A stretch of DNA of 64,000 bases from Portunus trituberculatus. Its lineage: Eukaryota; Arthropoda; Malacostraca; Decapoda; Portunidae. Made by a program: the position numbers and the translations under genes. The notes under the pieces are model-generated. The model was not told the DNA's origin and made no database searches. It was given only the letters and a program-made list of their open reading frames with translations. The stretch lies in assembly GCF_017591435.1 (NCBI RefSeq), contig NC_059268.1, positions 18,170,184 to 18,234,183 on the forward strand, read 5' to 3'. Below, one piece after another: positions 10,501-19,034 of this stretch (the stretch's first letter is position 1; every line of letters starts with the position of its first letter).

Positions 10501-13500
10501 GGCCCGATGGTCGCAGCAGGTGGCATTGTGACATGAACACTATCTTAAGGCGGCATGCTATGCTTCGCTATGCTTTACCAGAGCTTTGTGGGGGAGAGCA
10601 CACTGCCTTAACCTTGCCTTGCTCCTCTTCCTTTGCTCCAAGTCTGGATGTAAGTACTGAGGCAATTGTTATTTTTTGGGGGGATCTCGGTTATACATGC
10701 ACCCACCACCTTTAAATGTGGGAATCTTCCTAGTCATGTGAAACAGGGGTGTGCAACAAATTATTTTTCAAGTATAAAAAATATTTTTGCACACTTACCT
10801 GTTTCACATGACACATACCCACCCTCTTCCCCTCTGCATGTTCTGTACGCAGAAAGCAATGGAGTGGTTGCTGAGCAGGTAGTGGGATGGGTGGAGAAGG
10901 GGGGGTATGAGGGCTTCCCATTTTCTATGAACCCTACCTCCTCTTCCTCCACTATGAGGAAGTTTTAGGGGGTTCTTATATATTCTGCATCAGGGAAAGA
11001 GAGAGTCCACCTCTCTCCCTAGTCATGTGAAACAGGTAAGGGTGCAAAAATATTTTTTATACTTGAAAATAATGTTCCTCCATTTATGGGACATCCTGTG
11101 TGTCACAAAATATAAAAGATGTAATTAAAATGAACCAATAAAAAGAAGCAACAAATTTAACACTGAATGTAATATTTTGTTGTTTACAGAGTTTTCTGCA
11201 CTGGCTGTGTGGAGCTCTTGGTGACACCCACTGCTGTGAACCGCATAATGAGGACAAGTCCTTGGTACTGTTTCCTGTGTCAACCCTTCAGCCCTCGTAC
11301 TCATGGTCTGCTCAAACCAAGGCCAGAATGGAGAGAAATGGTAAATGAATCTTTTCATATTTGCTTATTGGAAATAAATATTACCCATTGAAGAAAATGT
11401 ATACAAAATACAAGAAAAACTTATGTGCCTGTAAAACAACCATCCATTTTCATTTGCTTCAGTGATTGAAAGGAAATGTGGCAGAAATGTCATGCATGAA
11501 AATCTCCATAAGTAAGCATTTGCAACAGAAATGTCATAGAAGAAATTAGTCTTGGAACTAGTTATACAAGTACCTACAAAATATTTTACATAACCATTTT
11601 CCATACTGATGTCTAATAAATTCTAAGAACTCATCAGACATATAGTATCCAGACAGATGCATCATTTAAATATGCCACGCATGAATTGAGACACATATTG
11701 GAGGGATTACTGTACTTGAAAATCAAGTTTGTTAACTAGCTTATCTATTTACTGTGAAATTATTGACATTTTTATTCTTATGCTTATGTACATTAAATAT
11801 GACATTTCAATAGAATCCTACCAAAAAACCTGCTTCATGGATGTGCAATTTAGAAGAGGAGGCACCTGATCCATCATCTTTCCCCAAGAAGCCCTTGAGA
11901 GTTCTATCCGTCTTTGATGGCATTGCCACTGGTCAGTATAGTGAAATGCTCTTATTTTGACAATTGTGCAGCATAACAGAAAGTGAAAATTCTAGAGGTC
12001 CTTATAAATGTATGGTAGCCAATCTGCACTCGACATACAAGCTTACGTAGGCTCATGCAGTTTGCTTTATTCAGCTTCCACTGACTAGACTGTCTCATTG
12101 TAAGCTTTAAGTACAGACTAAAGGTTAAGGAAATTGGGAGTCTATTGGTGTTTGTTAACATTTTTTCCTTTCCTTTGGTAAAATGTCTGAAAGTGACAAC
12201 ATCAATCAACAGGATTAGTTGCCTTAGATAAACTTGGTCTAGAAGTTGAGACGTACTACAGTTGTGAGGTGGACGAGATGGCCACAACTGTGGTGGAGTC
12301 AAACTTTGGATCACGCGTCACACTGCTTGGCAAAGTTGAGGAACTGACTAAAGAAAAGGTATGAAGATTTATGATCTTTATGATGTATGAAACCTGTTAA
12401 GAAATATGAAAACCATGTAGTACAGTGTTCCTCCATTGCTTAATGGGGTTAAAATCCTTGATCATTGAGTTTTTGTAATGCTTTCATGAGAAAGCAATCA
12501 TGAAACTCAGGATAGTATGCACTGTGTTTTCAACATTGATTTGCTAAAACCTTAGGGATGTAAATGTTTTACATTTGAGATTTGTACTTGAAGATTTTAG
12601 TGTTGTAAGCTTTAATAACAATACACTCTGCAGGTGAAAGTGTTATGCCCCATTGACCTCTTTATTGGTGGATCACCTTGTAATGACCTCAGTTTTGTGA
12701 ATCCCAAGAGAAAGGGTCTTTTTGGTGAGTGTTTGTCAAAAAACTGTTGTTAAAGAAAGATATTTGAAAGAAAAAAATTCTCATTGTTATTTATTATTTA
12801 TAGGAACATTACATTGTGGTGAAGACTTTCAATTGTGTTTTTAATTCTCCTTGTATTTATCTTCTGCTTCTCTTTCTATTTTTTAGCAATATTTTCTTTT
12901 GTTATTTTATCTTTTAAAGTTCTGTAAGGAGCAGGGGGGTCCCCATTTATACACAATATTCACAAATGGAATGGAATCCTTATAAGTATTGATCTTAGTA
13001 CTTATAAGTATTAATACATGTGTTATAACTCGTATGAATGGACAAGGATGGTGAAAATTTAGCTCCTTATTGACACAATTTGCAAAGAAGTAATTGGTAG
13101 TAAATGAGAGTACAACTGTCTTCTTGCTGTACTTTCAGATTTTTCTGGAACTGGTTATCTCTTTTTTTATTTCTACAAGATTCTGAATATCATCCAGAGC
13201 TTCAACAAGGAGACTCATCTGTTTTGGATGTTTGAGAATGTCAAACATATGCCACATATCTATAGAGAGCAGATAAGCTTGTAAAATTATTTTATTTTGT
13301 TCCTGCATGTAGTTATCATGAAACCTTCCTGCAGTGAAGAAGTTCATAATAGACTGGTTATAATTAGACAATTTCTAAGCATCCTTCCAGTGTGCTGCTT
13401 TATGCATTCCTCATGGTAACCAATTTGTTCAGCACAGTAAAGTCATAGTAGAACTTTTGTTGACCAATTCAATTATCATTCATGTCCATGATCAAATGTG

Positions 13501-16500
13501 ATCAAAAAACCTCCCAAAAAATTTCTCTTGGAAAAAAATAATTCCAAATGTTGTGCAGCATGCAATGTAGCAAATATGGATCACTACTGCTTTATAAAAG
13601 TTTGCAACTCTAGCTATTTTTCATCAATTAAGGAAAAAAAAGTTTTCACATTCCTGGGAGTTATCTTCGCCTCATCATAAGAATGGAAGTGTGTGCATTA
13701 TTTGTTGGTGAGGGAGCTGTGTGTATAGGATTCCCAGACTCTTAATTAATTGATTTGCCTGGACACAGAAATTCCAGCAGTTGCAGTAACTTGTGAAATC
13801 ACTAAAGGCAACAATGACTGAGGACTGAAACAAAGTTTATATGACTGTGAGCCTGAATTAGAACAACACGAATTGGTTGGTTTTTCTTGACCCAGCAACT
13901 CATCTCAGTTCCTGTACTAAAACACAGACTCATGCAAAACTGGGATACACAAATTTGGTAATCACCACTGCTGATTCAGTGTAGTCACTGGAATCTGGCC
14001 ACTGTGAACTGTCTTTCACTGATGCTCCCAGCTTATTGTCCACATTACTGTTGGCTTGTGTGTTCATCACACAAGATGTCATTTGTCACTGAAGAAAATT
14101 TTTTCTATTTGGAAACTTGGTTCATGAACTGATTTGTTCATGATGAGAGGTGTCTGTGACCTGAGGTTCCACTGTGTCTCCTTTTAGGTTTAGCTCTTTT
14201 TTATTCAAGATGATATCTTCATAAGCTCTCAAAGGACACCAACTTATCTCACCTTTTGAGATTCTATTAAAATTACCCATGGAAAATTTGCATTTTATAA
14301 ATGAATAAATCATTACTGTTTCCTGCTAATAATGTTTTCTTGAGATAATTGCTAACCAGTCCATTATGATTATCCGTGTGTTATTGGATGGTTTCATTTT
14401 CATAAGAATAATATCATGAGCTTTGTTTTGCACTATGTGATAAACTAATGAATGGAATTATTTATTTGTTTGTTTGTGTACTTTTTTTAGTTCTTGGGAA
14501 TCACCAGCATCTGATATGAATGTTGACTGTCTTTTTGCAGTTTCTTGGAAAAACCTCCAATCGTGATTGATGCAAGATATTTTTCTCCCCAAAGTCGACC
14601 ACGTTGCTTCTGGGGAAACATACCTGGTAAGATTTGTGAGTGGACATTTCAAGTGATTTCATTTCCATTGGCCATGAGAGACTATTGCTTGGATTGAAAA
14701 CAAGACAAGCGGTGAACATTCAAGTCTAACGTGTTAACAGTTATTCAAATTACCATATTTTATGGCTTACAAGACGCACTTTTTTTCCTAAAAAATACCC
14801 TGAAAAATACTAGTGCGTCTTCCAAGATGAATGTTGTATTGTAAGGCAGCATCCAACCTCAAGTGAGCTTGGACACTTGACAGATAGTGACCTGGATTTG
14901 TATGTTGAGTCATTACATTATGATGTTAGCTTAAGTACCATTTAATTTGGCCTTTTATATCATGTAAACTCAGTACTTAGGTGTTACAAGTATTTCCAAT
15001 ACCATAATCCTTCCTGCAGCCTACTCAGCGTGTGGAGAAAACGGGCCGCTCCCCTCGTCTCATTGCAACACACACATACATGCACACGAACGCATACACA
15101 TCATGCCAGGTGCCTTTATACCTTTATTAATAGAACATCCAAGTGGCTTACTCATTCAAGCAAGAGTCAAAATTCCACTTGTGAATTATATTCACATTGA
15201 TAAAGCTTATGAAGCACGACTGCAAAATAAAATAAATACAAACTGCAGCACTGACGTGTTTGGTTTGGATGATTGGACAAATGATTCCATGTAAACAACA
15301 GGTCCAAAACATGCCGTCGCCTGCCACTAAAACAAGAGATGGACTGTTTCACTGTGTATATGTATTTACCTATGGTGTTTTTATTTACATAGTTTTAGAT
15401 TTGTGGTGAGTGGTCCAGCAAATTTGTAATGAGTGGTGAAACAATAGTGTCTTGCAGACTCCTTGCTTCTGATGTTTTTTGTGTACAGTGGTCGGATATA
15501 TGGTGAATGCGTTCTTGTATGAGAATGACTTTTTTTTCTTAGAAATTTCTTTAAAATATTAGGGTGCGTCTTGCAAGCCGTAAAATACAATACACCACCA
15601 CGGGCTGATTGTTTTTCAGTCAGCCATGACTTCCATGTTACTTCAGCTTTATAATTGTACTGTCATAGTGAGAAGTTAGGATTCATTGTATACTGCAATA
15701 TCCGTCACTCTTTCAGGAATGTCCAGACATGTTCCTTCGCAGCTAGAATGTAACCACAAGCTAAGTCAATACATTGATAAAGTAAGCTGACTTACTCTTG
15801 GTTGCACAAATATTAAAGCTGGACTTTACTTTAGTTACTGCTGTATTGAGACTGTTCTTGCATGTGTTTGCATGGTCTGATGAGAATGGTTATGGATTGC
15901 AAGGATGAGTTTCACCTAGCTTTACATCAGCCAGTGGCCTCTCTTTAAGGGTGATATTGCTTGTCAGGTTTGTATATAACAAAGTCCTGGAGTGCTGCTA
16001 ACTGTAATGGCTTTGCTTCACTACCTCACCCTTCTTTTCCTGTATATGCCAGGTTAGCAATCAAAATGGGAGTGGCCCTATCAGTACTTCCAAAAACTCA
16101 TTCAAAGATTTCACCACCAACTTCTTTCTGGAATGCCATCTCATGATTGTAAGGTGTTAATTGTATGAATATTTGTATTTGTATTCCCTGTTTTCCTGGA
16201 TTTTCTTTTTGAAGTTAATGTATGAAAAAAAAAAAAAAAAAAAAAAAAACAATGTCCATCGTTTCACTAGCTTGCACTGTTGTCCTTGGCTGTGTAAACC
16301 ATCAACCCAATTTTTCAGCAGATTGGTAACCGGAAAGCTATAGTGGATAAGCTAAACTGCATCACCACAAACCGTACCTCTCTTCGGATAAGATGTGGAG
16401 AAGACTTGCCAATCAAAATGAACAACCGCAGAGATATACCCTGGATCACAGAGTTAGAAAAGGTATCTTCATCTGCATTTCTTGAATTGTATTTTCAAAT

Positions 16501-16753
16501 GTCATTGAATTTGAATATAAATGCTTACATTTTATATCTGATGTGAAACTTCAAATGGAAAATTTTCCTTCAGGTTTTTGGGTTACCTCCACACTACACA
16601 GATAATGGGAACTTGACAGTGAAAGGGAGACAAAATCTCTTAGGACGGGCCTGGAGTGTCCCTGTTATTCAGCACATCTTTGAGCCTCTCTGCCAATACT
16701 TTCCCTGCAAGAAAGACACTTCAGAACCCACGAAGGAAAGAAAAGAAGAATAA
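1439..16753 (+). CDS. Dnmt3: DNA (cytosine-5) methyltransferase 3, de novo type (3' part of gene, 14 exons)
   Basis: Exons: 1439-1544, 1914-2081, 2242-2372, 2490-2534, 2946-3010, 11190-11340, 11814-11931, 12213-12358, 12634-12724, 13139-13280, 14541-14626, 15717-15781, 16322-16462, 16574-16753. All junctions are GT-AG and all phases match, giving 544 codons plus TAA. Family knowledge: DNMT3 enzymes place 5-methylcytosine on DNA in the nucleus using S-adenosylmethionine; the ADD domain reads unmodified histone H3. Seen here: the end of a PWWP-like region, GATA-like (LCIAC, VCNNC) and PHD-like Cys clusters of ADD, motif I FDGIATG, motif IV GGSPCNDLS with the catalytic Cys, motif VI FENV, motif VIII SRPRCFWGN (the RxR), and motif X LLGRAWSVPVIQHIFEPL. 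The N-terminal exons and promoter lie left of the window. All key catalytic residues are present, so the enzyme looks functional. Confidence 0.93.
1914..2081 (+). CDS. Dnmt3: DNMT3 exon: Ser/Asp-rich linker
   Basis: Encodes a basic stretch (KVVKHLSNIKKIKKLG) followed by a Ser/Asp-rich acidic segment (SQSSSDSDASDADEW). This is the low-complexity linker between PWWP and ADD. It has good CAG/GT borders and both junction phases match. Confidence 0.82.
2242..2372 (+). CDS. Dnmt3: DNMT3 exon: ADD domain, GATA-like zinc module
   Basis: Contains ELLCIACHRTECQIVAPHP and FVGSVCNNCK, corresponding to the first zinc module of the DNMT3 ADD domain. Both C-x2-C pairs are present. Ends in phase 0 at AAG, before GTACTG. 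Confidence 0.9.
2490..2534 (+). CDS. Dnmt3: DNMT3 45-nt microexon inside ADD
   Basis: A 45-nt exon coding PDLDENSKDMETGLN sits between the two zinc modules, where vertebrate DNMT3 proteins have an acidic loop. CAG precedes it and GTAAGT follows. Both ends are phase 0, so skipping it would keep the frame. Confidence 0.75.
2946..3010 (+). CDS. Dnmt3: DNMT3 exon: ADD PHD-like module, first half
   Basis: Encodes VQCVVCASPGKLLICDSADC, aligning with the CTICCGGREVLMC-type start of the DNMT3 PHD-like finger. It ends in phase 2 (AG), completed to Arg by the exon at 11190, 8.2 kb downstream across the DIRS insertion. Confidence 0.88.
3389..3600 (+). repeat. Left inverted terminal repeat of the DIRS1-like element
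   Basis: From about 3405 to 3600 this is the near-perfect reverse complement of 10848-11036, with a few substitutions and short indels. The outermost 16 bases or so (TTGTTGCACACCCCTG) are not matched by the right ITR but are matched by the internal complementary region at 10741-10761, as in canonical DIRS1. Confidence 0.88.
4488..5325 (-). mobile_element. TA-flanked MITE, copy 1 (inside DIRS gag)
   Basis: About 838 bp bounded by inverted termini (TACCGTATTTTACGGCTT at the left; the reverse complement of AGCCGTAAAATATGGTA at the right, both followed inward by AAGACGCAC). TA at both borders fits a TA target-site duplication, as in Tc1/mariner/pogo-type transposons; the family is not otherwise assigned. 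It is strongly similar over its full length to 14751-15592 in reverse orientation. Short reading frames inside it (e.g. 4790-4984, minus) are shared by both copies but have no recognised domain. Confidence 0.82.
5650..5945 (-). mobile_element. tRNA-derived SINE (tRNA-Val-like head)
   Basis: Read on the minus strand, the head at about 5945-5870 looks like a tRNA: A box TTAGCTCAGTGG, anticodon arm CTGGC-TTCACAA-GCCAG (anticodon CAC, Val) and B box GGTTCGATT. The acceptor stem and T arm are imperfect, so it is a SINE head rather than a tRNA gene. A roughly 220 bp body with no coding potential follows. It interrupts the DIRS gag-like region. I recognise the body as a repeat common in crab sequences, from memory and unchecked. 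Confidence 0.75.
6897..9584 (+). pseudogene. DIRS reverse transcriptase-RNase H(-methyltransferase-like) ORF with three nonsense codons
   Basis: One frame runs through the whole stretch, broken by TAA at 7236-7238, TGA at 7554-7556 and TAG at 8259-8261, then split by the TTAA-flanked insertion 8632-9373. RT motifs: SVDLRDAYLQIPI (motif A Asp), LCFGLSTAPQVFTKVM, and RYLDDW (YxDD box). RNase H motifs: LLLFTDASLEGWG, ITLLELRAI, VAVLSDNT and VVVDCLSR. The downstream TLVAPFWPQREW segment is typical of the region following RNase H in DIRS elements. If the insertion plus one TTAA copy is ignored, both flanks lie in the same frame. Confidence 0.88.
8632..9373. mobile_element. TTAA-flanked (piggyBac-like) non-autonomous element inside DIRS
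   Basis: About 740 bp with TTAA at both ends (8632-8635 and 9370-9373) and short inverted termini: TTAACCCGCTAAGACCGA at the left, and at the right the reverse complement of TCGGACTTTACGGGTTAA. The two flanks of the DIRS ORF rejoin in frame at one TTAA, which defines the insertion precisely. No transposase is visible. TTAA target choice and CCC-starting termini are piggyBac hallmarks. Confidence 0.8.
9491..10531 (+). pseudogene. DIRS tyrosine recombinase ORF, inactivated
   Basis: Overlaps the end of the RT ORF in another frame, as in other DIRS elements. Pieces: 9491-9742; a shift near 9700 to the frame of 9598-9822; a TAA at 9820; then 9868-10359. The box I Arg is in LASAKRVGELQAL. The HxxR box reads AHDI followed by TGA (10357-10359), so the catalytic Arg codon itself is a stop. 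The nucleophilic Tyr probably lies in AKHYLHDI further on. The frame ends near 10531. Confidence 0.82.
10729..10812 (+). repeat. Internal complementary region of the DIRS1-like element
   Basis: The first half (to about 10762) is the reverse complement of the extreme left end of the element. The second half (about 10762-10812) is the reverse complement of the extreme right end (11022-11072). This is the template-joining segment characteristic of DIRS1 replication through a circular intermediate. Confidence 0.85.
10848..11072 (+). repeat. Right inverted terminal repeat of the DIRS1-like element
   Basis: Reverse complement of the left ITR from 10848 to about 11036. The remaining outer 36 bases or so (ending near ACTTGAAAATAA) match only the internal complementary region. 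The DNMT3 acceptor for the next exon lies about 120 bp further on. Confidence 0.87.
11190..11340 (+). CDS. Dnmt3: DNMT3 exon: ADD PHD-like module, second half
   Basis: Encodes VFCTGCVELLVTPTAVNRI and SPWYCFLCQP, then LLKPRPEWREM. This matches the CFCVECVDLLVG and WNCYMC segments of vertebrate ADD domains, so the zinc-ligand cysteines of the PHD-like finger are complete. Donor GTAAAT at 11341. Confidence 0.9.
11814..11931 (+). CDS. Dnmt3: DNMT3 exon: methyltransferase motif I
   Basis: Ends with KKPLRVLSVFDGIATG, the S-adenosylmethionine-binding motif I in the form typical of DNMT3 (FDGIATG). Phase 1 at the donor (GTCAGT). Confidence 0.93.
12213..12358 (+). CDS. Dnmt3: DNMT3 exon: motifs II-III
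   Basis: Encodes LVALDKLGLEVETYYSCEVD and the following SNFGSRVTLLGKVEELTKEK, collinear with motifs II and III of DNMT3 catalytic domains. CAG acceptor, GTATGA donor, phase 0 at the end. Confidence 0.9.
12634..12724 (+). CDS. Dnmt3: DNMT3 exon: motif IV with catalytic cysteine
   Basis: Encodes DLFIGGSPCNDLSFVNPKRK, the catalytic PCN motif in DNMT3 form (PCNDLS). The Cys nucleophile is intact. Ends in phase 1, before GTGAGT. Confidence 0.94.
13139..13280 (+). CDS. Dnmt3: DNMT3 exon: motif VI
   Basis: Encodes FSGTGYLFFYFYKIL and LFWMFENVKHM. FENV is motif VI, with the catalytic Glu. Vertebrates have EGTGRLFFEFYRL here, so R and E are both replaced by Y. The donor is GTAAAA at 13281; the same frame stops just past the donor, which supports this border. 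Confidence 0.88.
13281..14540. other. DNMT3 intron without recognised element
   Basis: 1.26 kb of AT-rich intron. Short reading frames (e.g. 14122-14313 minus) show no motif. I see no repeat copy shared with the rest of the window. Confidence 0.4.
14541..14626 (+). CDS. Dnmt3: DNMT3 exon: motif VIII
   Basis: Encodes LEKPPIVIDARYFSPQSRPR then CFWGNIPG. This corresponds to the RxR motif VIII and the YFWGNLPG segment of DNMT3A. Pyrimidine-rich acceptor TTTTTGCAG, donor GTAAGA. Confidence 0.9.
14751..15592 (+). mobile_element. TA-flanked MITE, copy 2 (DNMT3 intron)
   Basis: About 842 bp, full length, opposite in orientation to copy 1 at 4488-5325 and clearly homologous throughout. Starts TACCATATTTTATGGCTT and ends with AAGCCGTAAAATACAATA. 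It sits between the motif VIII exon and the short exon at 15717. A 62-residue frame (15103-15294) matches that in copy 1 with several substitutions; no known domain. Confidence 0.82.
15717..15781 (+). CDS. Dnmt3: DNMT3 exon: target-recognition region (short)
   Basis: A 65-nt exon encoding GMSRHVPSQLECNHKLSQYI, matching the GMNRPLA...KLELQECLEH stretch of DNMT3A. It lies right after the second TA-MITE copy. It is required to keep phase between the neighbouring exons, which is strong support. Confidence 0.85.
16322..16462 (+). CDS. Dnmt3: DNMT3 exon: target-recognition domain
   Basis: Encodes KLNCITTNRTSLRI and DIPWITELEK, equivalent to KVRTITTRSNSI and DILWCTEMERV of DNMT3A. CAG acceptor at 16319-16321 and GTATCT donor at 16463; phase 0 at both ends. 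Confidence 0.88.
16574..16753 (+). CDS. Dnmt3: DNMT3 terminal exon: motifs IX-X and stop
   Basis: Encodes VFGLPPHYTD, then RQNLLGRAWSVPVIQHIF, and CQYFPCK, followed by a short charged tail to TAA at 16751-16753. Motif X is intact. An AATAAA hexamer (16749-16754) overlaps the stop codon. Confidence 0.92.
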   Translation, partial: VFGLPPHYTDNGNLTVKGRQNLLGRAWSVPVIQHIFEPLCQYFPCKKDTSEPTKERKEE

Positions 16754-16776
16754 AGAAATGCATAGAAAGCTGTTCT

Positions 16777-16863
<87 letters not shown>
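16777..16863. repeat. (CA)n-(TA)n microsatellite in the DNMT3 3' UTR
   Basis: About nine CA units run directly into more than 30 TA units, starting 24 bp after the DNMT3 stop codon. It is the only long microsatellite in the first 20 kb of the window. Confidence 0.95.
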
Positions 16864-16866
<3 letters not shown>

Positions 16867-18110
16867 ATTGATTAAGATTTGTATGGTAGGTTTGTGAAAG
16901 GTTGCTGCTTTTCAGTGCAATCTATTAACTGATAACAGAAAAGTTTTTTTTTTTTTGTTAACTAGTACAAGGGAAGTTTCAAGTAAATAGTATACAAAAT
17001 TTTTAGTTACTATGCATATGAAACCTTGAAGTAAGCACCATCAGATAGATCAGTGCCATGGTCCTTACTTCCATGTTCTCACGCTGCCACATCTCTTACT
17101 CAGATGCTTCAGAACATAGCTATATGTTTATTTAGAAATTTGTACATCATTGAATTTAGACTGCCTTGCTTTACTTGTAACATTGATTTCTAAGTTGTAG
17201 TTTTATTGAAATGAGTTCTCTGAGGAACTATATTCTGAAAGTGAAGAAATCTTGTTTAGAGATATGGCGTATTAAATTTAATTAGTTTATAAGACTTTTC
17301 CCTAATCTTTGAGTTATGTTTCAGTGTCATAAGGGTTTGTCATCTATCAAAAGAATTTTTTTTCTCTATTGTAAGCATGTAGGACCTGCTGAAAAACAGA
17401 AGGTTATTTTTATTTTAGAGTCCTGCAAGTCTTCCTTCTTAGATGTGTTTACAGAATTTAACTGAAAATGTATACTTTACTTTCATTCCAGTACAAAGAT
17501 ACAATTGATACTGCTGTACAAGGGGAATTAAGAGAGGGATTGTGCTTCAAGGTATAACCTCACAGATATACTCAAAAGTCAGTGTAAATTTAAATAAAGT
17601 CAAATTATGTAACGGCGCCTACAAGTATTTTACGTGATTTTGTTAGCCAGGTGCTGTTATGATGAGTGTTTGATGTCAGTAGGTATTGGTGCATCATAAA
17701 GCTTTGACCAGTTTCTTTTTAAAGCTGCTTGTTTGTTTAATAATGATCTTAATTTCAGTTGTGTTTTCCTTTCTCTATATCCATTGTCTGAGCTACTACA
17801 CATCAATTTCAAAGGCAACCATGTTTAGTTCCTTCATACAAATAAAAAAGATGTGTGCATAGTTGTATTTGGATCTTTTAACCTCCAACAAACTTGTGGA
17901 CAGAGGGAGTGTTTTTCTCTTTTCGTGGAGGGGGGGAGGGTAAAGCTAAAATATGGTCAAATGTCACTTCTTATCACGAAAATAAGTTAGTTATATATAG
18001 AAAAAAGAGAAGAAAAAAATAATGTCTATTCTTAACTGGCGTAGATCTTGCTGGAATTAGATAATCTCAAATTACACCATTTGAATGTTATTGTTTGCTC
18101 ATGCAGGGAC
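16864..18110. other. DNMT3 3' UTR / intergenic sequence
   Basis: AT-rich, no coding motif and no recognised element apart from the candidate poly(A) signal. The distal part is intergenic between two convergent genes. Confidence 0.45.
17593..17598 (+). terminator. Candidate poly(A) signal of DNMT3
   Basis: AATAAA about 840 bp after the stop codon. Another hexamer overlaps the stop (16749-16754) and one occurs near 17841. Which is used cannot be told from sequence alone. Confidence 0.4.
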
Positions 18111-18280
18111 TGTCACATATAAGCCTGACGGCCTCTTGCAGCTTCCCTCTTTTCTTATGTTAGATAGTGTACAAAACACGGTGGATGAGGACTGCTACCC
18201 CGTGCTAATATTACGTTAATTGGTCTTAAAAAGTACCACTGTGGAAGAGTTCTAGCAAAAAAAAAAAAAAAAAAAAAATT
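18110..18280 (+). mobile_element. Retroelement 3' tail with poly(A)
   Basis: Contains GCCTGACGGCCTCTTGCAGC followed by a TTTCTTATGTTAGA segment, which I recognise as a recurrent decapod repeat tail, and ends about 80 bp later in a run of A at about 18257-18279. Assignment is from memory; the class (LINE or SINE) is uncertain. Confidence 0.42.
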
Positions 18281-19034
18281 ACCTTAATGTAAGTGAATCC
18301 TCCATCTCGTCTGTTTCCGTCTGGCGCTGTTGTGTTATAGTCTGGCTGGTTCTCTTCATTCTCCCTCAATGACTGACGTCCAACAATTCATGGAAATATC
18401 AAACACACTATCACATAGTCAAGTAAATCGGACATATCAGATATGCCGTTACAACAGCTGAAAATGCCGGCACCCTGTTCCACAATACTCCCGCCTGTGT
18501 TCTCTCGCCACACTGACCTTGGTAGCCCATTGCTTCACAATCAATCTTCTCTCGAAGCTCCGGACACACCTCCCCGCACTTAATTACCTCATCGTTCACA
18601 AACTATTAGAACTGAAATAATAGAATGTACTGCGAAGAAAGCAAGGCATGTTTGCGTAGTTTGGATCTTTATTTGAAAACGAGAAGTAAAAAATTGAACC
18701 ATTCTACCTTCTGCAAATAAAGACTTAACTTCGCACATCACTTACCATGAGTAATGGGAATATGGGTTAATTCAAAGTCCACGTCAGCGATGGAGTACAC
18801 TTTTAATGATGGGAAAAAAAAAGAAAGAAAAGAAATGAAAAAACAGGACAAATGCATTCATCGGTCATTAGCCCCTTGAGTTCGGAGCTCACATATACAT
18901 CTGCTGATTCAGTCCGCACTTTACTCATTCAGAGAACACAATGTCTATAATAAGCTTCAATTGAGCAAAAGGTAGGGCAAGGCTCATCACCATTTTGAGT
19001 TCACTAATTTTCTCTGCTCTAACCTTTCCAATCA
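18281..19034. other. Cadherin 3' UTR / intergenic
   Basis: No gene seen. On the minus strand this is the expected 3' UTR of the cadherin gene. A 62-codon frame at 18411-18599 (minus) has no recognisable domain. Confidence 0.4.
18668..18673 (-). terminator. Candidate poly(A) signal of the cadherin gene
   Basis: AATAAA on the minus strand about 360 bp after the cadherin stop codon, the nearest clear hexamer in that direction. Confidence 0.45.

Larger units (their letters stand above)
3389..11072 (+). mobile_element. DIRS1-like tyrosine-recombinase retrotransposon, near full length, inactivated
   Basis: The element lies in the intron of DNMT3 between exons 2946-3010 and 11190-11340, in the same orientation as the gene. 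It shows classic DIRS1 architecture: inverted terminal repeats (3389-3600 and 10848-11072), an internal complementary region (10729-10812) complementary to both outer ends, a gag-like region, RT plus RNase H, a region where DIRS elements carry a methyltransferase-like domain, and an overlapping tyrosine recombinase ORF. There is no target-site duplication that I can define, as expected for recombinase integration. Several stops, frameshifts and three nested insertions make it non-autonomous. DIRS1-like elements are known in decapods. Confidence 0.9.

Noticed and set aside
18411..18599. 62-codon minus-strand frame between the genes
   Set aside because: Lies in the probable cadherin 3' UTR, has no domain, and is of chance length.
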